Positions 44,494-55,459 of a stretch of DNA of 64,000 bases are shown here, piece by piece (positions within the stretch are counted from its first letter, which is position 1; each line of letters opens with the position of its first letter). The DNA comes from Solanum dulcamara (lineage: Eukaryota; Streptophyta; Magnoliopsida; Solanales; Solanaceae), in assembly GCF_947179165.1 (NCBI RefSeq), contig NC_077240.1:27074001-27138000 (forward strand), given 5' to 3'. The notes beneath the pieces are model-generated. The model ran no database searches and was not told the origin of the DNA. It worked only from the letters and a program-made list of their open reading frames with translations. The translations under genes and the position numbers were made by a program.

Positions 44494-46130
44494 ATGGAGT
44501 TGCTCAACGTCTATGATATCACCATCCAGTATCATCTAATTAAGGCTAATGTGGTAGCAGATGCATTAAGTTGGAAACCGGTTAACATAGGTAGTCTAGC
44601 CTATTTGGGAGCCTACAAATGGACCCTGTCTAGAGAGATTCAGGCTATGGAGGCTAGGTTTATAAGACTAGACATCTCAGAGAAGGGTGGGGTGATGACC
44701 AATGTTGATCTAAGGCCCACTTTTATAGAGAAAATTAAGGCCAAACAGTTTAAAGATGTAAATTTGAATGAGATTAGAGAAAAAATTTGATGGCCAAGGC
44801 CCAAGATTCAGCACTTGATGTATGTGGGGTGCTCAACTTTAGGGGAAGGATTTGTGTTCCTCGGGTGGATGGCATAATTCAGAAAGTTCTATCTGAATCT
44901 CATGGTTCGTAGTACTCTATTCACCCTAGAGTAACTAAGATGTACCGAGACTTGGAACAACTATATTGGTGGTCAGGTATGAAGAAAGACATAGCCGAAT
45001 ATGTATTCAAGTGCCAGAATTGCCAACAAGTGAACTATGAGCACCAATGACCAGCAGGTTTACTTCAAAAAATGTCTATTCCTAAATGGAAGTGGGAGAG
45101 AATAGTCATGGATTTCATGGTGGGACTCCCCAAGACCTTGGGGAAGTATGACTCCATTTGGGTGGTGGTTGACATGTTGACCAAGTCAGCACACTTCATT
45201 CCAGGTAGAGTGGACTACAATGCACAATAATTGGCAAAGATTTATGTGAAGGAGATAGTAAAGTTGCACGGGTTACCCCTTTCCATTATTTTAGACCGTG
45301 GTACGCAGTTTACCTCTAAATTTAAGGAAAGGTTACATGAAGAGCTGGGCACTCAGCTCAATTTCAACACTTCCTTCCATCCACAGACAGATGGACAATT
45401 AGAGAGGACTGTTCAGGTGCTGGAAGATATATTGAGGGCATTGTAATCGACTTTGGGGGACATTGGGACAAGTTTTTTCCCTTTTGCAAGTTCTCCTGCA
45501 ACAATATTTACCATTCCAGCAGTAAGATGGCACCCTTTGAAGCTCTTTATGGGAGGGGATGCCGATCTCCCATAGGATGGTTTGAAGCTGGAGAGGTAGA
45601 GCCATTGGGGATAGACTTAGTGAAAAATGCTCAAGATAAGGTAAGAAGTATCCAAGCTAAGCTTCTAATAGCTCAAAGTCGTTAAAAAGAGTATGTTGAC
45701 CGTAAATAGAGGTATATGACATTCTAGACAGGTGAGCAAGTGCTCCTAAAAGTGTCACCCATTAAGGGATAATTAGGTTTGGTAAGAAGGGAAAGGTCAT
45801 TCCTCGCTATATTGGCCCTTTTGAAATTCTTGACTATGTAGAGTAGTGGCATACAGGTTGGCCTTACCACCTAGCTTGTCTGGAGTACATCTTGTATTTC
45901 ATGTGTCGATGCTGAAAAAATACCATGGAGATGGGGATTACATCATTAAATGGGACTTAATTTTGTTAGACAAGGATCTTCAGTATGAGGACTAAAGAGG
46001 TGTCCGGAATTTGTGGACTAAAGAGATCAACATGATAAAGATGCAATGGGAAATCGAGAAGGGCATGCGAGACAAGTATCCTCAGTTGTTCGTTGAAGCA
46101 GGTACTAGTCTATCTCTACTTTAGCTCTAT
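44494..46130 (+). pseudogene. gypsy integrase remnants
   Basis: 44494-44790 holds the RNase H end and linker (MELLNVYDITIQYHLIKANV). Integrase follows: CQNCQQVNYEH (zinc finger), WERIVMDFMVGLP, DMLTKSAHFIPG, LHGLPLSIILDRGTQFTSKF, FHPQTDGQLERTVQVLEDIL (45231-45446). A C-terminal segment to about 46130 includes WEIEKGMRDKYPQLF. Many stops interrupt it. Confidence 0.8.
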
Positions 46131-47800
46131 TTTCCCAGGTTGTTCACTCAGAGATGAGTGATGGAAAAATTGGTATCTATTGTAACAACCTGTTCCCATC
46201 GTTATGGATAGGCCAGTGGGGAAGGAATTCAGGCCAGAAAACTTTGGGTAGTAACTTTAAATTTTTTTAGCCTAGGACAGACTTGGATAAATTCTGAATC
46301 AAGAGAAGTCTAGGGTGATCTGATAATAAGTGGGGGGTTGAATCGACAGTCTGATTGAGTTAGCTGATAGCCAAGATGATACGGAGTTGTTACGGCTTCA
46401 CGAAATCGCATTTGGATGAATAAAACTCCCTAAACTTGATTTGGCGTGAAGGGTATGATTTAAGATACCATGGGATGAGGGTGTGTTGTGAAATAGGAGT
46501 TTGGATCTCAAGTTTTGAGCTCTCTATTGTCGTGCAACCCGCTAAAATAGGGTTATCAGAGCGGGATGGTCCCACTGTGGTGGAAAAGTCGCGACTTATT
46601 ATGGGTAAAAACCGCAGAAATAGTTTTCTACATAGAAACTGTTCTTAAGACTTTAGGAGGCGACCCAGAGCACTTTTGATCACTTTTCCACAGGTTCTCA
46701 CGCAAAAGTTAAGATTTCTACTCCCCAAACTTGTAAATTGATTGCTGGAACCCATAATCTATGGTGGGTGATCTTGAGGGAGGGTTTTGGCTTAAAAACT
46801 AACAGCAGAAACTAGCCCTAGAATGGGGATTAGGATCATGGGTTTGGCCTAGGATGAGAATTGTGTTATAATTCATATTAGTTAGGCCATTTTGTTGATT
46901 CTTTGTGTGTATTTACTGTTTTTAGACTAAGAACAAGCGGAACGAACCCGAAAAGGAAAAGCTCTTACAACTTAGAGTTGTGGAAGCTCGAATTCGAGGT
47001 AAGTGATGGTTTTGTTTTTCGTATGTGTTTCATGTACTTGCTAAATTACTTCATCGTATACATATGTGTATATAATAGGAAAGCATGCTATGAACTATGT
47101 GAAATAACCACTACTGGTCTGTTTTGTGATGAACCTGTTCTTGGTGATATAATGTTAACTGTTGTTGGTAATCTGTGATTATTTTGTATATTAGATCGGG
47201 TGTCATATTTCGACATATAATTGGATCGGTGTTATGTTGAAAAATGGACAAAGTGTAAAATTAATTTCATCTTTATAAGAAAAAATCAATTTTAGTAAAA
47301 GAGGAGTCGCCACTTAATTTTTAAAAAAATTAAGAAAACTTAATTTAAAAAACTCTAACAGATTTAAGTCTTAAAAATTTAGAGAAAAAGGGTACGCGGT
47401 TCATATTACTATTTTAAGAAGGTTTTAGCACTTAAAATAGACGCTAACATGCGGTTATCCAACGATTTGAAATTTATTTGACTAACTTTGGGAAATATTA
47501 ATTTAAAAGGAAACGAAGACTTTGGAATTATTTTTTAGAAAAAATGATTAAACTTAAACATTGAAAATAATATAGATGTATATAAAAAAAAAGTAAAAGT
47601 TTATCAAATAACTAAGTAAAGGTAGAAAATTATTTAAAGAGTAAAATTAACATGAATTGGTTTATCTTTAGGGGAATCTAATTAGGTTAAAACAAATTAA
47701 AATTAATATCTAAGAAAGAATAACTGACATAAGTAACTAAATTATTACAACCCGAATCAATATAAATACAATAAATAATACATGAACAACAATAATAAGA

Positions 47801-48440
47801 ACAACAAGAAGAAGAAGAAGAAGAAGAAGAAGAAGAAGATTTCTAGAAGACTTTAATTTAAGGACGTTTTAAAGAAGAGAAAAAGTTCCATTTCTGCAGG
47901 CTGTGAATTTGCACTTTCATTCGAAAGCGATGAGACCGCAAACAACAACAACAATAATAATAATAGTAGTAGTAGTAGTAATCAACAACAACAATAATAA
48001 GAACAACAACAATAAGAAGAAGAAGAACAACAACAACAATAATAATAATAATAATAAGAACAACAACAACAACAACAATAAGAAGAAGAAGAAGAAGAAG
48101 AAGAACAACAACAACAACAACAACAACAACAAGAAGAAGAAGAAGAAGAAGAAGAAGAAGAAGAAGAAGAAGAAGAAGAAGAAGAAGAAGAAGAAGAAGA
48201 AGAAGAAGAAGAAGAAGAAGAAGAAGAAGAAGAAGAAGAAGAAGAAGAAGAAGAAGAAGAAGAAGAAGAAGAAGAAGAAGAAGAACAACAACAACAACAA
48301 CAACAACAATAATAATAATAATATTAGTAGTAGTAATCAACAACAAGAATAATAAGAACAACAACAATAAGAAGAACAAGAAGAAGAAGAAGAAGAAGAA
48401 GAAGAAGAAGAAGAAGAAGAAGAAGAAGAAGAAGAAGAAG

Positions 48441-48488
<48 letters not shown>

Positions 48489-48576
48489 AATAATAATAAT
48501 AATAATATTAGTAGTAGTAATCAACAACAAGAATAATAAGAACAACAACAATAAGAAGAACAACAACAACAACAAC

Positions 48577-48631
<55 letters not shown>
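47801..48631. repeat. compound (GAA/CAA/TAA)n microsatellite
   Basis: About 830 bp consist almost wholly of A-rich trinucleotides: blocks of AAG, AAC, AAT and a few TAG alternate, with the longest AAG run at about 48131-48284. The larger pattern (AGTAGTAGTAATCAACAACA followed by AAG, AAC and AAT blocks) recurs at about 47970, 48325 and 48510, which suggests higher-order duplication. It creates several long spurious homopolymer frames on both strands. Confidence 0.95.
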
Positions 48632-48899
48632 GTGTCAAACTACTTGGAAAAATAATGAATAAAACTAAGTGCTTTCATGAAATAATCCTAACATATTCTA
48701 GCTAATTAATCCTAACACATGCTAACTATAACAAATTTAAATCATTAATCTAATTATTCTTATATGTGTCAAACTACTTGGAAAAATAATGAATAAAACT
48801 AAGTGCTTTCATGAAATAATCCTAACATATTCTAGCTAATTAATCCTAACACATGCTAACTATAACAAATTTATATCATTAATCTAATTATTCTTATAT
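48632..48899. repeat. 134-bp tandem duplication
   Basis: GTGTCAAACTACTTGGAAAA begins at 48632 and again at 48766. The two units are identical by eye except for one base (AATTTAAATC versus AATTTATATC). Confidence 0.92.
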
Positions 48900-49604
48900 A
48901 CATACTAACTAAAAAAAAATAAGACTACGAATCAACTAACTATAAAACATGAAATAATTAAATAGAATAAAGCTGAGAAATATTTTACCTCTTTCCAGGC
49001 AACAAGACTGAAGACGATGAGCGGAAGACAACTTTACCACCACCCAAGAGCTTGATGAAACTCCAATCTACAAAAAAAATAAAATAAAAGATTAAAAATT
49101 TAGACTCGAACCTTCGTGGGTTCGATATTATAAGAACATTGTTCTTAGCCTAAATTTTGACTTCAATCTCCTATTTTTCTTGAAGAAAAATATAGATTGA
49201 AAGCTAGAAATTTTCATAACTTTTAGGCTGGGGACAAGAGTCTAAAATCCTAGCCAAGTTAAGAAAATTTCTAACTTTGGGGTGGCTAAAAAAAATCTCC
49301 CACTTTTTCCTAATGAGAATATAAGCCTTTATATAGGCTCCAAAACCCCCAAATTTTCCATGTATTTTCGATGTGGGAGAAGTGCATTTTTTGTTTTTTT
49401 TGTTTTTTTTTTAGAAAAAACTAAAAATTTCAAAAATACAAACCATAATTAAACTAACCTAACTAAAATTGTATTTAGTAAAAAATAAAATCTTTTGAGA
49501 TAATTTTCGAATAATCACATAAATAGTAATCAAAGATATAGTTATATAGAAATATGTATATTATACTAAAATTTATATAAAGATAAAAATAGTTAACAAT
49601 AATA

Positions 49605-49642
<38 letters not shown>

Positions 49643-49868
49643 AAAGCTAATTATTTCAAAATGTTCGAATTCAAAGAAACTCGATAGCTAATTTGCATTG
49701 TGGATGGTCAAAATTGGGTGTCAACAATCGGGTGTCACGTCCGACACAATCCTTGAATCGGGTGTCACATTCCGACACAAAATAAGTGTTTGCAGGTCCA
49801 TGAGAGGACCCTTATATGAACTTTCATGATATTAAGATTGATGAACTGTGATTTGTGGGGCACTGCAT

Positions 49869-50962
49869 CATTTTATTTGATTATATAAAATTTATTTGAG
49901 CTCTCACGCTTATATGATTCATATTCTAACAGATGTATTTAATCTTAGCTTGAGTATATCTAGCCTTTAAATCAACCATCTGATTGTTTTCCAAGTCTCC
50001 CTTTTGAGATTCAATATCTCCGCTATATTTGGAATCCACGTCTATCTCCTCGTTCGGTTCAACCCCCCCCCCCCCCCCCTCTTGAAAATATCCAAGTCGA
50101 AGCAATAAAATAAGGGAGAAGAAAGAATCACCTCATCATTTTTTTAATTCCCTTTATGGTTAATAAATCGTTTTGTTTTCTTATGTGATTGTTTGTTTTA
50201 CTTTATTTTAGCTTATCCTCTTAGACACTTGACCTTTAGAGGGGGTTAATTAGTATTATTTCAACAAATATTTTTCAAGACTATTCTAATTTCTTTTAGA
50301 GCCGCTTTATAAGTCTAATGGTGTTTAGCTTGATTTGCGAACCATTTGAACGGAGTTTGAAATAATCTTCTTAAAGAACATTTTATACCCTTTCATGTGA
50401 TAAACATTTGAGATTTTTTTATGTCAATGTCCAAGATGAAACTTTTGAATCTTGATTCATTTTTTGTCAAAAATACTTCACCACTACCGATTGTTTCTTT
50501 TGGAATAAAAAATAAGTTTCCTAAAAGCAAATGAGTCTAACTTCTTATTTATGTCAAATGTCCCCATTTCTTAAAGTCTACTGTTTTACTTCACAAAATG
50601 CAAAAGAGTTTTCAACTTATTTCAAGATTGAAAATGTTTTCTAACTTACTTGCTCGATTATTTAATTTCTTAGCACTCAAATTTAGTTTTAATTAATTAA
50701 CCTAAGTTTGGCTGGTAATCGTTTTAATGAATCTTAAAGGGTGCTTAATCTCTTCCCTTTAGGATAACTAGAACTTTTACCTAGAATCAAATAAATTAGT
50801 AGACCTTTATTTTGAGTTAATTTAGCTTTACTTTAGTTAATAATTTAGGTATCCTAATTTACCTTAAAAAATAATTAGGTAGTGACTCCTTAAAATTAAT
50901 AATTTAGGAATCACCAATATGTTGTACACTATATTTGACATGAATTAAAATAGGGTATCACA
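49869..50962 (+). mobile_element. right part of another Tat-type LTR
   Basis: The right end shows the Tat LTR pattern: AAAGGGTGCTTAATCTCTTC.. (50728), TTTTACCTAGAATCAAAT, GGTAGTGACTCCTTAAAATT (50878), ending AAAATAGGGTATCACA (50962). It starts abruptly where the gypsy 3' LTR stops. It contains a C-tract at 50061-50081. No gene seen. Confidence 0.6.
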
Positions 50963-51057
50963 TATTGTACTACGTGAACAGATTGTGGCACCATACAAAG
51001 TATTTCTGTGAATCCTTGGTCTTCAAATCTTGAACGGCCTTTATACCCTTCATAAAA

Positions 51058-51185
51058 AGGGCAGTCTGGTGCACTAAAGCTCCCGCTATGCGCGGGGTCC
51101 GGGGAAGGGCCTGACCACAAGGGTCTATTGTACGCAGTCTTACCTTGCATTTCTGCTAGAGGCTGTTTCCAAGGCTTGATAAGGA
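51058..51185 (-). mobile_element. Au-like SINE fragment
   Basis: The plus strand reads GTGCACTAAAGCTCCCGCTA, GCGCGGGGTCCGGGGAAGGG and GGGTCTATTGTACGCAGTCT, in inverse the body and 3' part of the Au-type SINE common in flowering plants. The copy stops at TTTCCAAGGCTTGA, where box B would begin, so the pol III promoter head is missing. Confidence 0.75.
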
Positions 51186-51689
51186 TAAACTTATAATCAC
51201 CCAAATATATTATCTAGAGTCCTAGAATATATATACTTTGATTTAGACAGTTTTGGTGGAAGCAGCGTAGAATAAAGGCGGAAAAAATCAAGCATGATAA
51301 ATGTTGATTGACCAAAATATCATTTAAATATTGCATGATTTTGATACCCTTTTAGTCTAATTATACCCTATTTTTATTGTTACAGTGGTGTATACAAAAA
51401 ATATCACAATTAAAAATATAATTTAAAACAAAAACTACTAATTTTTGATTTTGAATCAAATGTATTAAAGAGTTGCTATCACAGTCAGATTAGGAAATAT
51501 CAAAACTTTTGCAATTGAAAGTTGTTTGTGCGTGTAAAAAGTATAACTTAGAAAGAGATTAGGTAATTATTAGCTATTTTAATAGGCTTAAATATTTTTT
51601 GAATTATCTTATTTGTTTGATCTTAAGAGTCATTATCCTAAACTAACTGGTATGATGTTACACTTAGACATAAGTCTACACAACTGATA
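51186..51689. other. no gene seen
   Basis: AT-rich sequence between the SINE fragment and the recognisable start of the LINE. It may include the eroded 5' end of the LINE. Confidence 0.5.
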
Positions 51690-52623
51690 CATTGTCTAGT
51701 TAGAAATAGATCCAATGACCAGCAACTTCTAGTCACAGTTATTTATGCTTTTAACAATATAGATCAGAGGAAACCTTTGTGGCGGGATTTAAAACTACTA
51801 TCACAAGGCACTGCTCATCCTTGGATAATTGCTGGAGATTTCAATGTTGTTTTATCTTATCAGGATAGACTTTATGGAAATCCTATTACAACTAATGAAA
51901 TTCAAGACTTCTCGAATTGTATACAACAAAGCGATGTGCATGAGTTGCCATGGCAAGGGGAATTCTACACATGGTCAAACAAACAGCAAGGTGCAGACAG
52001 AATCATGTCTAGAATTGATAGTCTTTAGCAACTTTGCTTGGATGTTAAATTGGGGACATGTGATTACTAGCTATGACCTTCCTTCCACCTCAGATCATGC
52101 TCCTATGATTTTACAAATACAACCCCCCGCCCCCCCCCCCCGCCCCAAAGAGCTAGAGGAATTCCATTTAAGTTCTTTAATGTAAGGGCTGGACACTCCA
52201 CCTTTATGGATATTGTAAAGGACACATGGACACAAAGACTGGCTCATGATAGAATGAAGGATATTTGGCTAAAACTCAAGGCACTGAAACCAAAGTTGAA
52301 GGCACTGAATAACCAAGAGTTCAAATTCATCAGGGACAAGATTGATAAAGCCAGAAATGAGCTAACTGCTATACAAACATCTATAGGTACACAGGTCACT
52401 GACGAGCTGATACAAGTAGAAAAAGACACGCTGATCAACCTGGAGAAATGGTCACTGATAGAGAAAAATGCTATTAGACAGAAGTCAAGAGCTCAGTAGA
52501 TCAAATTTGGTGACTCCAACACTAAATATTTCTCAGTTATTTGCAAAGAAAGAACCAACAGGAAGCAGATTATGGAGATTACTTCCCTTAATGGTCAGAA
52601 ACTTCATGAACCAGAGAAGATTA
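51690..52623 (+). pseudogene. LINE endonuclease and linker
   Basis: PLWRDLKLLSQ, PWIIAGDFNVVLSYQDR (exonuclease/endonuclease/phosphatase motif GDFN at about 51833), FYTWSNKQQGADRIMSRIDS, then a frameshift, SDHAPMILQ, and after another break the helical linker MDIVKDTWTQRLAHDRMKDI (52206-52499). A stop in place of Trp at 52498 precedes IKFGDSNTKYF. The endonuclease would nick target DNA for priming; the copy is dead. Confidence 0.85.
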
Positions 52624-53397
52624 TGTTGGGTTTAATTGATAGTTTGAATGGGAAATTGAGGGAAAAAGAAGTGGAGAAGAAAATGATATGTTCTCTCTTG
52701 CTTTATTAAATAAGCTTTGGTCCCACATAGGTGGTGGAAATGAAAAGTCTCCTACTTAAAAGTAGAAGCACTCCTTCATGTTGCTAAAGGGTCAAGAAGA
52801 GGGTCTCCCCTCGCGCCGTCGTCGTCGTCGCTCGCTCGGCTTCGGCTTCGGTCAATTGATATGATTGATTGATTAAGTGGAAAAAAAATCCGACCCGTGA
52901 CCCGTTTCTTTCCCGGATTAATTTAAATATTTCCCTCCGTTTTTTCCAACAGATTTTTGAAAGGTTGCAACTTTGTCCGAAAAGTTGCAAACCTTTTCTC
53001 AACAGACAAATCTTTTCCCAACAGGTGCCTTTTCTTAAAAGGTGCAAACAGTCTATATATATGTCTCTTAATTCTCAGAATGTTCCATACGAAATTCTGA
53101 ATATATACCATCTTCTTCTTCTTTCTGCACTTCCTTAAACTCGTGTGAAATACAACCATCAAGTGGTTCGAAGTCATCAAAGATTTGCAGTACCTCTACT
53201 TTGGTGAGTAAATCGTTCTATCCTGGGAGGAAAGATTCCAAAACCTCGGGTACTTTGAGGGGAATAATTTCCTTAAGGACACACTGTGCAGTCAGTGGGC
53301 TCGATTGTTTTTCTTGCATTAAATTTCCAAATTCTGTATTTTATTATTTTTAGTTGTTGTTACTGTTTTAATATTTTTTTAATACAGATTACTAACA
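52624..53397 (+). mobile_element. 5' LTR of the copia element
   Basis: 774 bp, TG..CA termini. TATATATATG at about 53053 is a likely TATA box. A short rearranged stretch near 52845-52890 differs from the 3' LTR. Confidence 0.92.
53053..53062 (+). promoter_or_regulatory. TATA box of the copia LTR
   Basis: GTCTATATATATGTC is conserved in both LTRs (also at about 60913). Confidence 0.5.
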
Positions 53398-53651
53398 ATC
53401 TTAAGGAAATTACTATTATTATTGTTTTCTGATCAAACTGTATTCTGTCTTTGGAGACTAAAACCTGTGTGGTTTTCTACTCTATATGAAATAAATATTC
53501 TGACTTGAAGAGTATAAAAACTTTGTTGGAATATTAAAGTTCATACTTGTACAACGATTTGAAGAGTATAAAAACTTCGTCGTTGTTTTTTGTAAAAGGT
53601 CTGATATTCTGAAATATTAAGACAATTTATCTATTTTGACAGTGAAAAGAA

Positions 53652-54917
53652 ATGACAAGTGATACTGCTACTACTTCTGCAACTATTGCTGCAACAAGCC
53701 GCACTTCTGTGCCACCGGCAGAAAAACCAGGAAAAATTTCTGGAGCCAACTTCAAAGGATGGCAGCAAAGGGTGTTCTTTTGGCTTACCACTCTTGGTAT
53801 GCAGAAGTTCACTAACGAAGATCCTCCTGTGCCCGCTGCTGATATGCCGGCCAATGAAAAATTTATGATTACTGAGGCATGGACACAGGCAGATTTTCTA
53901 TGCAAGGGCTACATCCTAAGTGCTTTGGATGATGATTTGTACAATGTCTATAGTGCTGTGAAAATTTCTAAAGAATTATGGGATGCACTTGAGAAGAAGT
54001 ACAAGACTGAAGACGCATGCTTGAAAAAATTTGTGGTTGCTAAGTTCCTAGACTATAAAATGATAGATAGCAGAACTGTTGGAACCCAAGTTCAAGAACT
54101 ACAACTTATTTTTCATGACCTTATTGCTGAAGGTATGGTAGTTAATGAAGCATTTCAAGTGGCTGTGATGATAGAAAAGTTGCCTCCTCCGTGGAGAGAT
54201 TTCAAAAATTATCTAAAGCACAAGCGTAAGGAAATGAAGTTGGAAGATCTTGTGATTCGTCTCAAGATTGAGGAAGATAACAAAACAGTAGAAAAGAAGT
54301 TGTGTGGAAATTCAACAATTATGGGAGCGAACATCGTTGAAGATGCTGCTCCAAAGAATAAGAAAAGGAAGCAACCTTTTGGAAAGAATCAGGAGCAGAA
54401 CAAGAAAAAGTTCAAGGGCAATTATTATAATTATGGGAAAGTTGGACACAAAGCTCTAGATTGTCGTCTTCTAAAAAAGGACAAGAGAAAGGGACAAGCC
54501 AATATAATGGAAAATAAAGAAGGTATTGATGATCTGTGTGCAATGCTATCAGAATGCAACCTAGTAGGTAATCCCAAAGAATGGTGGCTTGATTCGGGAG
54601 CTACTTCGCATGTGTGTGCAGTCCGAGAAGCCTTCTCTACTTATTCCCCTACAGCACCTGATGCGACGATCTATATGGGAAATTCTGCAACTGCTAAGAT
54701 TGAAGGATATGGGAGAGTATTTCTGAAAATGACATCCGATAAGGTGGTGACGCTGAACAAAGTGTATCATGTTCCAGAAATGCGAAAGAATTTAGTGTCT
54801 GTCGGCCTTCTTATCAAGAATGGATTCAAGTGTATTCTAGTTTCAGACAAAGTAGTTGTCAGTAAGAATGAAATGTATCTAGGAAAGGTTACCTCACTGA
54901 GGGTCTTTTCAAACTAA
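53652..54917 (+). CDS. copia gag and protease
   Basis: A 421-codon frame starting MTSDTATTSA. The gag core (about residues 30-220) has GWQQRVFFWLTTLG, LWDALEKKY and LPPPWRDFKNYLKHKRKEM. The zinc-knuckle site reads YYNYGKVGHKALDC, where two Cys of the usual CX2C are Tyr, so zinc binding is probably lost. The protease active site is WWLDSGATSHVC at about residues 312-323. The frame stops by frameshift after KVTSLRVFSN. gag packages element RNA and the protease cuts the polyprotein. Confidence 0.9.
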   Translation: MTSDTATTSATIAATSRTSVPPAEKPGKISGANFKGWQQRVFFWLTTLGMQKFTNEDPPVPAADMPANEKFMITEAWTQADFLCKGYILSALDDDLYNVYSAVKISKELWDALEKKYKTEDACLKKFVVAKFLDYKMIDSRTVGTQVQELQLIFHDLIAEGMVVNEAFQVAVMIEKLPPPWRDFKNYLKHKRKEMKLEDLVIRLKIEEDNKTVEKKLCGNSTIMGANIVEDAAPKNKKRKQPFGKNQEQNKKKFKGNYYNYGKVGHKALDCRLLKKDKRKGQANIMENKEGIDDLCAMLSECNLVGNPKEWWLDSGATSHVCAVREAFSTYSPTAPDATIYMGNSATAKIEGYGRVFLKMTSDKVVTLNKVYHVPEMRKNLVSVGLLIKNGFKCILVSDKVVVSKNEMYLGKVTSLRVFSN

Positions 54918-55459
54918 ATGTAATGGTTGTTGATGATAATAAAGTTCAAGCTTCTTCTTACTTACTTGAGTCAAATAATTTATGGTATTCATGTTTAGGA
55001 CATGTCAATCATAAAACCTTGCGAAAACTGATTAACTTAAATATATTGCCTAACTTTGATTGCAATAAATCAAAATGTCAAGTATGTGTTGAATCTAAGT
55101 ATGCTAAGCATCCTTATAAATCTATTGAAAGGAATTCTAGTCCCTTAGAATTGATTCACACAGACATTTGTGATATAAAGTCTACACCAACTCGTGGTGG
55201 AAAGAAGTATTTTATAACTTTTATTGACGATTGCACTTGATATTGTTATATATATTTGCTTAATAGTAAGGATGAAGCAATTGATGCATTTAAGCAATAC
55301 AAGAACGAAGTGGAAAATCAATTGAATAAAAAGATAAAAATGATTAGAAGTGATAGGGGTGGAGAATACGAATCTCCTTTTGAAAAGATATGTTTAGAAT
55401 ATGGAATTATTCATCAAACTACTGCCTCCTACACACCACAATCAAATGGAATTGCGTAA
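54918..55459 (+). pseudogene. copia integrase, N-terminal and core parts
   Basis: NLWYSCLGHVNHKTLRKL and CNKSKCQVCVESKYAKHPY give the HHCC zinc region. LIHTDICDIKSTPTRGGKKY, FITFIDDCT (stop TGA for Trp at about 55238), IRSDRGGEYESPFE and TASYTPQSNGIA follow, with the third acidic residue of the DDE triad replaced by a stop (TAA for GAA at 55457-55459). Confidence 0.88.

Larger units (their letters stand above)
47230..49726 (-). mobile_element. solo Tat LTR in inverse orientation
   Basis: On the minus strand it starts TGTTGACACCCAATTTTGAC (49726) and ends ..CAACATAACA (47230). It is flanked by 5-bp repeats ATCGG (47225-47229 and 49727-49731). Length is 2497 bp with no internal genes. It is the same family as the LTR part at 18613-20283. 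Its notable content is an 830-bp compound microsatellite and a 134-bp tandem duplication. Confidence 0.9.
36505..49868 (+). mobile_element. decayed Ty3/gypsy retrotransposon with two LTRs
   Basis: 5' LTR about 36505-38312, primer binding site, gag-pol remnants from 38534 to about 46130, and a 3' LTR from 46181. Two later insertions are embedded: a solo LTR in gag (39854-42578) and a Tat solo LTR in the 3' LTR (47230-49726). The two LTRs share long near-identical blocks, for example ACTTTAGGAGGCGACCCAGA at 36993 and 46653. The far end of the 3' LTR is lost at about 49868, where another Tat LTR tail begins. The lineage is probably chromovirus (Tekay type), judged from integrase and C-terminal blocks. 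Confidence 0.85.
46181..49868 (+). mobile_element. 3' LTR of the plus-strand gypsy element, interrupted
   Basis: Begins TGTAACAACCTGTTCCCATC at 46181 and runs to 47229, is interrupted by a Tat solo LTR, and resumes at 49727 or 49732 (GTGTCACGTCCGACACAATC). Homology to the 5' LTR ends near GGGGCACTG at about 49868. Confidence 0.8.

Noticed and set aside
47858..48638. Long poly-Leu, poly-Phe and poly-Lys/Asn frames on both strands
   Set aside because: They are direct translations of the GAA/CAA/TAA microsatellite.
49100..49135. GGTTCGA-like tRNA T-arm sequence in the solo Tat LTR
   Set aside because: No acceptor stem, D-arm or anticodon arm around it; chance similarity.
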